From: Flavobacteriales bacterium
GTDB taxonomy: Bacteria > Bacteroidota > Bacteroidia > Flavobacteriales_E > Vicingaceae
DNA length: 64,000 nt
Assembly: GCA_015075325.1 (NCBI GenBank)
Contig: JABTUP010000007.1
Location: 1-64,000 of the forward strand
Direction: 5' to 3'
The notes beneath the pieces are model-generated. The model had not been told where the DNA came from and did no database searches. It saw only the letters and a program-made list of their open reading frames with translations. Position numbers and translations under genes: made by a program. Each line of letters begins with the position of its first letter. The stretch's first letter is position 1. This document shows positions 52,474 to 60,974 of this stretch, piece by piece.

Positions 52474-53034
52474 TTATTTTCTTAACACTTCAATTTCTCC
52501 TTTTAAACCTAGTTTTAAAATAGAAGATGGTTGATGATTTCCTTTGTCGAAAGTAGCATTAACAACATAATCAACACTACTTTTAATTTCGTTTGTTATT
52601 TCTGAAAAGTTGTTGGGAGTCGATTTTCCACTCGTGTTTGCCGAAGTTGAAACAATTGGTTTGCCAAATTTTTGAACCAATTGATTTGCAAAACCCTCTT
52701 TTACCAATCGGATACCAACAGAACCATCGTTGGCAACAACATTTTTTGCAAGTTGAGTGGCGTTTGGATAAATAATAGTTGTTGGTTTTGTTGCTAAATC
52801 AATAATATCCCAAGCCAAATCAGGCACATCTTTTAAGTGCTTTTGTAGCATAGCGTCGTTGCCAACAATCACTATCATGCTTTTGCTGTCTTCGCGTTGT
52901 TTGAGTTCGTAAATCTTTTTTACAGCTTCTTCGTTGGTAGCATCGCAACCAATACCCCAAACAGTATCGGTAGGGTAAAGTATAATACCGCCTGATTTTA
53001 ATACTTCAATACACTTGTTGATTTCGTTAATCAT
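52474..53034 (-). CDS. tsaC: L-threonylcarbamoyladenylate synthase (TsaC/Sua5/YwlC)
   Basis: A 186-residue YrdC-fold enzyme that makes threonylcarbamoyl-AMP for the t6A37 modification of ANN-decoding tRNAs. The core is GGIILYPTDTVWGIGCDATN (residues 15-34), then KIYELKQREDSKSMIVIV, and the C-terminal VSTSANTSGKSTP. The short form lacks the Sua5 extra domain. It lies 9 bp after the response-regulator gene and probably shares its transcript. Confidence 0.92.
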   Translation of the reverse strand: MINEINKCIEVLKSGGIILYPTDTVWGIGCDATNEEAVKKIYELKQREDSKSMIVIVGNDAMLQKHLKDVPDLAWDIIDLATKPTTIIYPNATQLAKNVVANDGSVGIRLVKEGFANQLVQKFGKPIVSTSANTSGKSTPNNFSEITNEIKSSVDYVVNATFDKGNHQPSSILKLGLKGEIEVLRK

Positions 53035-53043
53035 AAAAAAATG

Positions 53044-53754
53044 TTATAGTTTATTAAAAAAGCTAAAAACTGATTTTTGGTAAGATTTACTGATGGGTAG
53101 TGTTTTTCCATTTATTACCACAGTATTGTTATCAAAAGCTTCAACTTTTTTAATGTTTATAATGTATGAGCGGTGAATTCGCACAAAAATTGGATGATTC
53201 AAGTTTTCCTGAAAGTGGTTTAAGTTGGTTGAAAGCGTATAGTTTTTTGTGGGTGTAAATATTTCGGTGTAACTGCCATTTGCTTCCAAATAATCAACTT
53301 CGGAGAGGTTTATTTTAGTGAAGTATTTTCCTGACTTCACAAAAAAATTGTCGTCGTTAATCAATATTTTTTGCTTGAGAAGAGCTTCGTTATGTGTGTT
53401 AAAAGCCAATTCTAGGGCAATAATCACATCTTTTTTATTAAAAGGTTTGGAAATAAATGCACTTGGAGCTGTTTCAATTGCTCTTTGTATGGTGTGAGAA
53501 TCGGTGTTTGCTGTTAAATAAACAATGGGTATTCGATGATTTCCATTTATGATTTTTGCGGTTTCAATGCCATCTTTCTGACCTTTAATGTTGATGTCCA
53601 TTAAAACAACATGAGGTTTGTTTTTAGAAATAGAATCCATACATTCTTCTGAAGAAATGGCAATTGCTGTTACTTCAAAACCATTTTCTTCTAAATCTAA
53701 AGACAATTCTTCGGCTACCAACACTTCATCTTCAACAATTAAAACCTTTATCAT
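53044..53754 (-). CDS. LytTR-type response regulator
   Basis: A 236-residue regulator. The ATG at 53754 (MIKVLIVEDEVL) is preferred over one 27 nt upstream inside the kinase gene end. The receiver domain (residues 1-120) has the acidic pocket VEDE, the phosphorylated Asp in VVLMDINIKG, the Thr in YLTANTD and Lys in SKPFNKKD. The C-terminal LytTR DNA-binding domain has VDYLEANGSYTEIFT and FVRIHRSYIINIKKVEAF. It is 4 bp downstream of a histidine kinase, which is its evident partner. Confidence 0.93.
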   Translation of the reverse strand: MIKVLIVEDEVLVAEELSLDLEENGFEVTAIAISSEECMDSISKNKPHVVLMDINIKGQKDGIETAKIINGNHRIPIVYLTANTDSHTIQRAIETAPSAFISKPFNKKDVIIALELAFNTHNEALLKQKILINDDNFFVKSGKYFTKINLSEVDYLEANGSYTEIFTPTKNYTLSTNLNHFQENLNHPIFVRIHRSYIINIKKVEAFDNNTVVINGKTLPISKSYQKSVFSFFNKL

Positions 53755-53758
53755 GAGT

Positions 53759-55723
53759 TTAAACCAATTTGTATGATGCAAAAGTAATCGTTATCTTTAA
53801 TCCATTAGCGTTGATTATTGATAAGTTTCCACTTAATTGACGAGTTAACGATTGAATTAATTTCATTCCAAATGAATGTAAAGATTCTTTTAAATCTTCA
53901 GCTTTTCCGTTACCGTTGTCAGAAAATTCCAATACCATTTGTTGGTTTTGTTCAAAAAGTTTGATGTTTAAAATAGGTTTTTCAACTCCGTCAAACGCAT
54001 ATTTTAACGAATTCATTATCAATTCATTTAAAATTAACCCAAGAGGAATAGCAGTATCTACATCCATTTTAATGTTTTCAATACTCACATTTAAATCAAC
54101 TTTGTTTAAGTCAAAAGTGCTTATTAATCCATCTGCAAGTTCGTGAACAAAAGAGTTCATTTCAATGCCAGTATAATTGTCGTTTTGATAAAGCATTTTG
54201 TGTATTAACCCCATCGATTTAACACGTTCTTTTCCTTCTGAAATGGCTGTTTTTGCAGTTTCATCTTTGATATTCCGCTCTTGCAAACTAAGTAAACTTG
54301 ATACTACTTGAAGATTGTTTTTTACTCGATGATGAATTTCGCCGAGCAACAAATTAATTTTCTTATTTTTTTCTTCAATTAGAACTTTTTGTTTTTGAGT
54401 TACTCGCCATCTGTTTAATGCAAATAATCCTAAAACTAAAGCAAGAAATAAACCTATTGAAATGGCTAAAATAATTGCTCTTTGTTTTTGTTTTTCGTTT
54501 TGAGCAATGGCTAACTTTTTATCGTTTTCGGCACGTGTCAATAACTCTTTCTTTTCGTAATCATAAGCCAATTGTTGTTGAATGGTTGAGCGTTGTGTTT
54601 CCTTGTTTTCTATGCTATCTCGAGAGCTGATATACAACTGATGCATCTCTAGAGCATCTTTATATCTTTCTTTTTGTTGATAAGCTTTGCCAAGCAGTTG
54701 TGCAGCATTTTGAATGTTGTACAAGTTTCCATTCTCTTTTGCTAATTGAAGAGCGTTTTCTCCAACAGAAATAGCTTTTTCAAAATCATTGTTTTCTAAA
54801 TGAATTTTACCAAGATTAACCAATGCAATGGTAATTCCACCAATTCGATTGTTTTTTTTGTATAGTTTTAAGCTGTTTTCAATATAAACCAATGAGGAGT
54901 CGAATTGTTTTAAATCAAAGTAAGCCACGCCGATATTTAGCAGAGCAGAAGCCATTCCTAATTCATTCGAAAGCTTTGTGTAATTGTCTAAACTTTGTTG
55001 AAAATAGCTGAGCGAGGGTGTTGTTTTTCCCTGTTTTCGGTTTATTGAGCCAATGTTGATAAGAACTGCCGCCTCACTGTTTACATCATTGTGTTTTTGA
55101 AAATATTGTTGAGCTTTTTGATAATACATCAACGCATTTGAGGTGTCGCCTTGTTGCTCGTATGTGTAAGCAATGTTGTTCAATGAAGAGCCAATGGTTT
55201 CTTCGTCTTGTAAAAACTCATCAATTTTTAAACTGATTAGATAGTATTTTAGTGCTTTTTTGACGTTTCCTTTGTAGGTAAAAAGCATACCTATGTTATT
55301 AAATGTAGATGAAAGTCCTTTAAAGTTTTTTATTCTTATGTCTATTTTCAAACATTTTATGTAATAGCGAAAAGCTTCATCATAATTTCCTATGGTTTGA
55401 TAGTAATAGCCAATATTCGCTAATGCTTCTGAGTTTAATTTACTAAAAGTAAGATGTTCGTTTTCTGACAAATTTAGACGAAGATTTTTTTCTGCAATTT
55501 TTGATGCTTCATTACATAAATAATAAAGTGTATCGAGGTTGTTAATATATAAAATGGTTGCTAACTCCGTATATGCAGCAGCTCTTGTGCTGTCGTGTTG
55601 TTGGGTTGATATCAGATTAGCCAGTTCTTCAATTCTCATTTGCTCCTCATTGCCCATTGAGTTTAGGCTAAAAAGTGAGAACAAAAAGATGAAAAAGCAA
55701 GTGATAAAATTTCTGAATTCCAT
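53759..55723 (-). CDS. TPR-containing sensor histidine kinase (HisKA_2 type)
   Basis: A 654-residue kinase. A signal peptide (residues 1-24) is followed by about seven TPRs (80-370; e.g. FNNIGMLFTYKGNVKKALKY, LNNIAYTYEQQGDTSNALMY). A membrane helix lies at about 418-438 (AIILAISIGLFLALVLGLF). The kinase core has the HisKA_2 phospho-acceptor GEIHHRVKNNLQVVSSLLSL and an ATPase domain with GLILNELIMNSLKYAF (N box) and FSDNGNGKAED (G box). The pair with the adjacent LytTR regulator would sense a periplasmic signal. TPR-containing kinases of this kind are numerous in Bacteroidota. Confidence 0.92.
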   Translation of the reverse strand: MEFRNFITCFFIFLFSLFSLNSMGNEEQMRIEELANLISTQQHDSTRAAAYTELATILYINNLDTLYYLCNEASKIAEKNLRLNLSENEHLTFSKLNSEALANIGYYYQTIGNYDEAFRYYIKCLKIDIRIKNFKGLSSTFNNIGMLFTYKGNVKKALKYYLISLKIDEFLQDEETIGSSLNNIAYTYEQQGDTSNALMYYQKAQQYFQKHNDVNSEAAVLINIGSINRKQGKTTPSLSYFQQSLDNYTKLSNELGMASALLNIGVAYFDLKQFDSSLVYIENSLKLYKKNNRIGGITIALVNLGKIHLENNDFEKAISVGENALQLAKENGNLYNIQNAAQLLGKAYQQKERYKDALEMHQLYISSRDSIENKETQRSTIQQQLAYDYEKKELLTRAENDKKLAIAQNEKQKQRAIILAISIGLFLALVLGLFALNRWRVTQKQKVLIEEKNKKINLLLGEIHHRVKNNLQVVSSLLSLQERNIKDETAKTAISEGKERVKSMGLIHKMLYQNDNYTGIEMNSFVHELADGLISTFDLNKVDLNVSIENIKMDVDTAIPLGLILNELIMNSLKYAFDGVEKPILNIKLFEQNQQMVLEFSDNGNGKAEDLKESLHSFGMKLIQSLTRQLSGNLSIINANGLKITITFASYKLV

Positions 55724-55912
55724 TTACAAAAAAAATAGGTCTATTCACAAAACTAATTAATCCATTGGCAAAAACCTCTTTTTTTTATCGCCGAATGAGA
55801 GGTTATTTTGAAGAGAAATAGAGCTGTTCGTTGCCGAATAACAATTGATAATGATTAAACAAAGGCTGTTCGTAACAAACTTGTTAAATTTTTTATTTTT
55901 TAGCATATAATT

Positions 55913-56578
55913 ATGGGATACAGAAGATTACCAACTACAGACAGAGCGAGGTATTTGGCATTAGAACGAATGTCGAACATAATAAGCAGCGATGAGTTAG
56001 GTGTTTTGTTGAACAAAGAAAAGGAGTTGATGACTTTATTGGATGAATTTGGAAATCTTTTAGAGAAAAGAGAACGATTGGCAGAACAGAAAAAAAACAC
56101 CAATAGAACAAAAAGCATTTTAACAACTAAATTGAGATTATATGTTTCGCATTATTTACAAGTGTTGAATTTTTCGATTGATAGGGGTGAGATGGACAAA
56201 ATGGTGAGAAAGTTATACGGTTTACAGGTTAATATGGGAAATATTCCAGAACTGTCAAACATAGAACACTTAATGACTTGGGTTGAAAAGATTATAAATG
56301 GAGAAGAGAAAAGAGTATTAACTGATAAAATGCCAATTTCTCACCCAAATGTTAAAAAAATTGAAGGGCAAAAAGAACAACTCATTGTTCAACAGCAAGA
56401 GCTTTTGACAATAGAAAACGAAATAAAAATCAATAAGCAAAAAATTGTGGACACCAGATTTTTGGTTGATCAATTCATCAAACAAGCATGGAATGACATT
56501 GAAGCAAAATTTAGCAATGAAACCAATGCTGTTAAACAACAAAAAGCTGCTCGATATGGAGTGGTGTATGTAAACTAA
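55913..56578 (+). CDS. Uncharacterised coiled-coil-rich protein
   Basis: A 221-residue protein beginning MGYRRLPTTDRARYLALERM, a start I associate with hypothetical proteins of Bacteroidota. It has a first helical part (KEKELMTLLDEFGNLLEKRE), a middle with YVSHYLQVLNFSIDRGEMDK, and a second coiled part (LIVQQQELLTIENEIKINKQ). There is no signal peptide. The 189-bp gap upstream holds no other gene and no firm promoter. Function unknown. Confidence 0.7.
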   Translation: MGYRRLPTTDRARYLALERMSNIISSDELGVLLNKEKELMTLLDEFGNLLEKRERLAEQKKNTNRTKSILTTKLRLYVSHYLQVLNFSIDRGEMDKMVRKLYGLQVNMGNIPELSNIEHLMTWVEKIINGEEKRVLTDKMPISHPNVKKIEGQKEQLIVQQQELLTIENEIKINKQKIVDTRFLVDQFIKQAWNDIEAKFSNETNAVKQQKAARYGVVYVN

Positions 56579-56669
56579 TTGTAAAAAATACTAGAATAAT
56601 GTTTTACTAGGTATTTGAGATAGTATTTTTAAATAAAGAACAAACATTTATAAACTAAAAATAAAAAAT

Positions 56670-58628
56670 ATGAAAAAAAGATTACTGATTAATAGTGTTT
56701 TAGGAGCTGCAATATTTTTCAATACACTATATTTAGCTGCTCAAGTTTGTTTTACACCACCTGTCCATATTAATAGTGGAAAAAATGAAGTTCATAGTGC
56801 TGATTTAAATGGTGATGGAAAAATTGATTTAATATCATCTGCGTTTGGTTCAAATGTTATTGTTAATTTAGGTAATGGAGACGGCACTTTTGGTATGGCT
56901 AATGTTTTTTCTTCAAATTCAGCATCGTATAAAATTGCTAGTGCAGATTTTGATGGTGATGGAGATGTTGATTTAGCAGTTACAAATGATGATGTAAACG
57001 GAACAGTATCAATATTATTAAATAATGGCTCTGGAAGTTTTGGAAGCCCTACTGCTATTGCAGTTGGTTCAAATCCAGAATCAATTATTGTTGGGGACTT
57101 TAATGATGATGGTGACCCTGATTTAGCTGTTGTAAGTTTTAATAGTCCTTTTCAAAGTGTAACAATTTTGTTAGGTAGCACAGGCTCTACATTTGTTGCA
57201 GCACCAACTTTAACTGGTGGAGGTTTTTCTGCTATTACTGTAGCTGATTTTAATGGCGACAATAAATTAGATATTGCTACAACTAAAAAAACAGATGATT
57301 TAGTTTATGTATTTTTAGGAAATGGCGATGGTACTTTTGCTTCTGCATTTACTTTTTCTAGCAATGGAGATAACCCAATTTCAATTACAAATGGAGATTA
57401 CAATAATGATGGATTTGTTGATATTGTTGTAGGTCATGATGGAGCATCAGGGCCAACAACTACAACATGTTTATTTTTAGGAAATGGTACTGGAGCATAT
57501 GGAACTTTTTCAGCTTTTGCCACTTATACATATAATTCATCACTATTCTCAGTTGATTTTAATGGAGATGGTCATCTTGACTTGGCAGGTGCAGGAAAAA
57601 GTGGTTTTAGTACGGTGAATGTTTACCTTGGTAATGGGCTAGGAAACTTTGATTCACATATGTTTGTTGTTAATAATTCTACATTTCTTACACAAGCTAT
57701 AACTGTTGCAGATTTTAATGGTGATTCAAAATTAGATATTGCAACGGCAAATGGTACAAATACTAATTCGAATGCAATTATTTTAAATACGATTGTTCCT
57801 GTTATTAATGCAAATGGATCTGATTTAGAGGTCTGCGAGGGTAATTCAGTAACACTTTTTGGAAGTGGTGATGGTACTTCTTATACTTGGAATAATGGTG
57901 TAACCGATAATGTTCCATATTATCCTTCTTCTACTTCAGATTACATCGTAACTGGTTATGATGCAAATGGATGTAAGAATGTTGACACAATTACTATTAC
58001 AGTTAATCAACCTTCTTATGGAATGGTTATAGAAACCGCTTGTGGTAGTTTTACTTTAAATTCACAAACCTATACTGAAACGGGTGTTTATCCTCAAAAC
58101 TTAATAAATCAACATGGTTGTGATTCAAATTTAACTGTTGATATTACTATAATCAATGTAGATACTTCATTAATAGTAGATAATCTAATTATTACTGCAA
58201 ATGCAACTGGAGCTGCTTACCAGTGGTTAGACTGTGATAATGCATTTGCTATTATTTCTGATGAAACAGCACAAAGTTATACAGCTACAGCAAATGGAAA
58301 TTATGCAGTTGAAATTACTCAAAACAGTTGTGTTGATACTTCTAGCTGTGTTAGCATTGTAAGTGTTGGAACTATTGAGAATTCATTTAGTCGAAGAATA
58401 AATCTTTTCCCAAACCCAACAACTTCAATTTCTACGTTGTTGTTGAGTAACTCAACTAAAAATGCTCAACTTTCAATTGTTGACATTACAGGGAAAGAGG
58501 TGTATTTTATGAATGATATCAAATCGGATAAAGTAAATTTAAACTTGACCAAACTTAACAAAGGAATATATTTTGTGAAAGTTATTTTAAATGAAAAACA
58601 AGAAGTAATCAAACTAATAAAAGAGTAA
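56670..58628 (+). CDS. FG-GAP/VCBS-repeat secreted protein with T9SS sorting domain
   Basis: A 652-residue protein. A signal peptide (residues 1-25) is followed by seven FG-GAP-like blades (about 30-370), each with a calcium-binding loop: DLNGDGKIDL, DFDGDGDVDL, DFNDDGDPDL, DFNGDNKLDI, DYNNDGFVDI, DFNGDGHLDL, DFNGDSKLDI. Two small beta domains rich in Cys and Thr lie in the middle. The last 75 residues are a T9SS type A sorting domain (NLFPNPTTSIS, then GKEVYFMN and LNKGIYFVKVILNEKQEVIK). This predicts export through the T9SS and anchoring or release at the cell surface. Confidence 0.9.
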   Translation: MKKRLLINSVLGAAIFFNTLYLAAQVCFTPPVHINSGKNEVHSADLNGDGKIDLISSAFGSNVIVNLGNGDGTFGMANVFSSNSASYKIASADFDGDGDVDLAVTNDDVNGTVSILLNNGSGSFGSPTAIAVGSNPESIIVGDFNDDGDPDLAVVSFNSPFQSVTILLGSTGSTFVAAPTLTGGGFSAITVADFNGDNKLDIATTKKTDDLVYVFLGNGDGTFASAFTFSSNGDNPISITNGDYNNDGFVDIVVGHDGASGPTTTTCLFLGNGTGAYGTFSAFATYTYNSSLFSVDFNGDGHLDLAGAGKSGFSTVNVYLGNGLGNFDSHMFVVNNSTFLTQAITVADFNGDSKLDIATANGTNTNSNAIILNTIVPVINANGSDLEVCEGNSVTLFGSGDGTSYTWNNGVTDNVPYYPSSTSDYIVTGYDANGCKNVDTITITVNQPSYGMVIETACGSFTLNSQTYTETGVYPQNLINQHGCDSNLTVDITIINVDTSLIVDNLIITANATGAAYQWLDCDNAFAIISDETAQSYTATANGNYAVEITQNSCVDTSSCVSIVSVGTIENSFSRRINLFPNPTTSISTLLLSNSTKNAQLSIVDITGKEVYFMNDIKSDKVNLNLTKLNKGIYFVKVILNEKQEVIKLIKE

Positions 58629-58652
58629 TAAGTATAGTTAGGTTAAAAATTA

Positions 58653-58684
58653 AGAAGCCCCACGCAAAGCGTGGGGCTTCTTTT
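58653..58684. terminator. Bidirectional terminator
   Basis: AAGAAGCCCCACGC / GCGTGGGGCTTCTT with loop AAA and a T-run. It lies between the convergent FG-GAP and rlmD genes and overlaps the last bases of rlmD by 2 nt. Confidence 0.9.
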
Positions 58685-60110
58685 ATTTTACAAATAAAGC
58701 AACCGCTTCCACGTGTGCAGTATGAGGAAACTGGTCGACTAAACTTAACTTTTTTAATTGATATCCTGCGGCAAACAAGTCTTCCATGTCGCGAGCTTGC
58801 GTTGATGGATTGCAGCTCACGTAAACAATTTGTTTGGCATTTAATTCAATTACTTTTAGCAACGCTTTACGAGCAATTCCTGCACGAGGCGGGTCTAAAA
58901 TAATGGTGCCAATTTGGTTTTTGTATTGCGGATATTCAAACAAAAATTTATTGACATCAGCAGCAAAAAACTCCACGTTTTTAATGTTGTTTTTTATTGC
59001 ATTTTCTTTGGCATTTTCTATGGCTTCTTCAACAATATCAACTCCAATAACGCGTGTGTTAGTTTTAGCAGCAATTAACTGACCAATGGTTCCTGTTCCG
59101 CAAAATAAGTCCATAACCAATCCATCAGCAATAGTTGAATTGTTTTCAACTGCGTATGAAATTGCTTTTTGGTACAACAGTTCGGCACATTTTGGGTTGG
59201 TTTGAAAAAAACTTTGCATGCTTACATCAAACGATAAACCCAGTAAATTTTCTGAAATGGTCGATTTTCCGTAAAGCAGTGTTTCATTTCCTAATCGAGA
59301 TTGGGCATTGTCTCCAATGTCGTTATTTATGGTGTGTAAAATTCCGGCAACTCTATCGCCAAACAACTCCACAATATAATCGGCAAAAGCTTTGAAGTTA
59401 AACAAACCAATGTTGGTATCACTGGTTACTAATTTAATCAGTAATTTATTGTTTTGATAGCTTTTTCGAACAATTAAAAAACGGAAAAAACCTTCTTTCT
59501 TTGGTGGGTGCCAAGCAGGTAAACCTGTTTTAAAGCAGAAATCTCTAATCAGTTTTAATTTGTCTTCAAATTCGGCATCAAACATACCCGAATCTTTCTC
59601 TAAGTTTTCCACTATCCACCAAGTTCCACGTTTTTTAAAACCCAATGCAAAACCATCAAATTCTTCCTTTTTTTCTAAGTCGTAACCAATGGCACTAAAC
59701 GAATATTCCATTTTGTTACGGTAGTGGTAAAACGCTGGCGATTCAATGTATTCATCAAAAACTTGTTCAACATTTTCAACCCTCCCAATGCGTTTGTATA
59801 TGTTTAAACACGAATCGTATTTAAACTTTTTTTGAACTTCAATAGGCAAAGTAATGTAAGGAGCACCAGAAATAGGTTGGTAAGGCACATCATGTTCTAA
59901 CGATGATTTATTTATAATCTCAACCAACTTGCATTCGGCGTGTTTCTTGCGTTTGTTGGTAATCCTAGCTTTAACTCGCTGACCAGTAAATGTATTTGGA
60001 ACAAATACCACAAAGTCGCCTTGTTCGGTAGCAATTTTAGCAATTCCATTTCCTCCAAAAGCAACATCTGTAATGTCAACTTCAATAAGTTCTCCTCTTT
60101 TTAACGACAT
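58683..60110 (-). CDS. rlmD: 23S rRNA (uracil-5-)-methyltransferase RlmD/RumA
   Basis: A 475-residue SAM-dependent methyltransferase of the RumA/TrmA family. An N-terminal TRAM domain (residues 1-60: VDITDVAFGGNGIAKI) is followed by a central domain. The SAM fold has VMDLFCGTGTIGQLIA, and the catalytic cysteine is in IVYVSCNPSTQARDM near residue 430. The Cys cluster of classical RumA is not evident. It methylates a uracil in 23S rRNA, position 1939 in E. coli. Downstream convergent terminator at 58653. Confidence 0.92.
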   Translation of the reverse strand: MSLKRGELIEVDITDVAFGGNGIAKIATEQGDFVVFVPNTFTGQRVKARITNKRKKHAECKLVEIINKSSLEHDVPYQPISGAPYITLPIEVQKKFKYDSCLNIYKRIGRVENVEQVFDEYIESPAFYHYRNKMEYSFSAIGYDLEKKEEFDGFALGFKKRGTWWIVENLEKDSGMFDAEFEDKLKLIRDFCFKTGLPAWHPPKKEGFFRFLIVRKSYQNNKLLIKLVTSDTNIGLFNFKAFADYIVELFGDRVAGILHTINNDIGDNAQSRLGNETLLYGKSTISENLLGLSFDVSMQSFFQTNPKCAELLYQKAISYAVENNSTIADGLVMDLFCGTGTIGQLIAAKTNTRVIGVDIVEEAIENAKENAIKNNIKNVEFFAADVNKFLFEYPQYKNQIGTIILDPPRAGIARKALLKVIELNAKQIVYVSCNPSTQARDMEDLFAAGYQLKKLSLVDQFPHTAHVEAVALFVK

Positions 60111-60130
60111 ATAATTTTCTTTTTAAATTT

Positions 60131-60197
60131 CAACTCACCCCTGATTATCTTCGATAATCTTTCCCCTCTCTTGCAAGAGAGGGGGTAGGGGGAGAGT
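60131..60197. repeat. Structured palindromic repeat, copy A
   Basis: About 67 bp. It begins CAACTCACCCCT, holds a 7-bp stem GATTATC-TTC-GATAATC and a perfect palindrome CCCTCTCTTGCAAGAGAGGG, and ends GGTAGGGGGAGAGT. It lies between rlmD and the DUF559 gene. Copies B and C are at 60227 and 60674. Confidence 0.85.
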
Positions 60198-60226
60198 CAT
60201 TTTTTGTATTTTAATTCTAAATTTTT

Positions 60227-60294
60227 CAACTCACCGCTGATTATCTTCGATAATCTTTCCCCTTTCTTCTAAAGAGAGGGGTTAGGGGAGAGTT
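60227..60294. repeat. Structured palindromic repeat, copy B
   Basis: Same layout as copy A, with GATTATC-TTC-GATAATC identical and a weaker second stem (CCCCTTTCTTC / AAGAGAGGGG). Its last part overlaps and encodes the C-terminus of the DUF559 protein (ELSPNPSL and stop). Confidence 0.85.
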
Positions 60295-60652
60295 CATAAC
60301 TAATCTTTTCCAATACTTTTGAAATATTTTCTAGTTCCTCATTTTTTATTCTGATAACATTAAGCCCAAGCTGATTTAAAATAGAATCTCTTTCTTTATC
60401 GTATTCTTTTTGGAAATTATGAATTTTTCCATCAAGTTCGATTACTAATTTCTTTTCATGACAATAAAAATCAGCAATAAAAAAATGAGATGTTCCATTA
60501 AAATCACGACCATATACTATAGGAAATTGTCTGTTAAATTTAAAACCATTAAGTTTTCGATTTCTTAAGTTCATCCAAAGTATTTTCTCTGAGCTAGTCT
60601 GATTTTTTCTTAAATCTCTTGCAAGCTGTGTTATGTTTTTTCTTTCCTCCAT
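60269..60652 (-). CDS. DUF559 (Vsr-like) endonuclease-domain protein
   Basis: A 127-residue protein of the DUF559 family, related to the very-short-patch repair and PD-(D/E)XK nuclease fold. The core shows LRKNQTSSEKILWMNLRNRK, LNGFKFNRQFPIVYG, the acidic strand HFFIADFYCHEKKLVIELDG (D...ExK-like) and HNFQKEYDKERDSILNQLGL. The last eight residues are encoded by palindromic repeat B. The 60653-60673 gap holds nothing before repeat C. The gene is therefore bracketed by repeats on both sides, as expected for a repeat-associated module. Confidence 0.88.
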   Translation of the reverse strand: MEERKNITQLARDLRKNQTSSEKILWMNLRNRKLNGFKFNRQFPIVYGRDFNGTSHFFIADFYCHEKKLVIELDGKIHNFQKEYDKERDSILNQLGLNVIRIKNEELENISKVLEKISYELSPNPSL

Positions 60653-60673
60653 TTAGGATGAATTCTGCATTTT

Positions 60674-60739
60674 CAACTCACCCCTGAATAACTTCGTTAT
60701 TCTTTCCTCTCTCTTGCAAGAGAGGGGGCAGGGGGTAAG
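60674..60739. repeat. Structured palindromic repeat, copy C
   Basis: Same order of elements as copies A and B, but the first stem is GAATAAC-TTC-GTTATTC. Both arms changed together, so base pairing is preserved. The second palindrome CCTCTCTTGCAAGAGAGG is intact. It lies 22 bp upstream of the DUF559 start. Confidence 0.85.
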
Positions 60740-60773
60740 TAAATTTAATTTAGCAAATTTAGTTATCTTTTGT

Positions 60774-60781
60774 TAACTTTG
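60774..60781 (+). promoter_or_regulatory. Candidate -7 element for ornithine aminotransferase
   Basis: TAACTTTG, a full match to TAnnTTTG. It lies 193 nt upstream of the rocD ATG, so a long leader would be made. Confidence 0.45.
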
Positions 60782-60974
60782 TGTTGGATGATTTCTCTCC
60801 AAATGAATAACCTCTCGTGTTATTTTAATGAGGAAAGGATAGGAGCTCTCCGCGATGAGCCATAAAAATTTTATGATAACATAAGACAAAATTCAAATCC
60901 CAATTTTAAGTTAGTTCAAATCTTGGAATTTATTTTTTTGTTCATTGTTAAGTTTATTTAAGAAACAAATTATT
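60782..60974 (+). other. Long leader of rocD with several potential stems
   Basis: A stretch without ORF. It contains AATAAC-N7-GTTATT, CCTC...GAGG, GCTC-N8-GAGC, and a CATAAAA-A-TTTTATG palindrome near 60863-60877. The middle (about 60830-60862) is more GC-rich than its surroundings. It does not match a riboswitch I know. It may be a structured 5' UTR or another decayed intergenic repeat. Confidence 0.35.

Noticed and set aside
60782-60974. Known riboswitch (for example TPP, cobalamin, SAM or glycine type)
   Set aside because: None of the conserved cores of these classes was seen in the leader.
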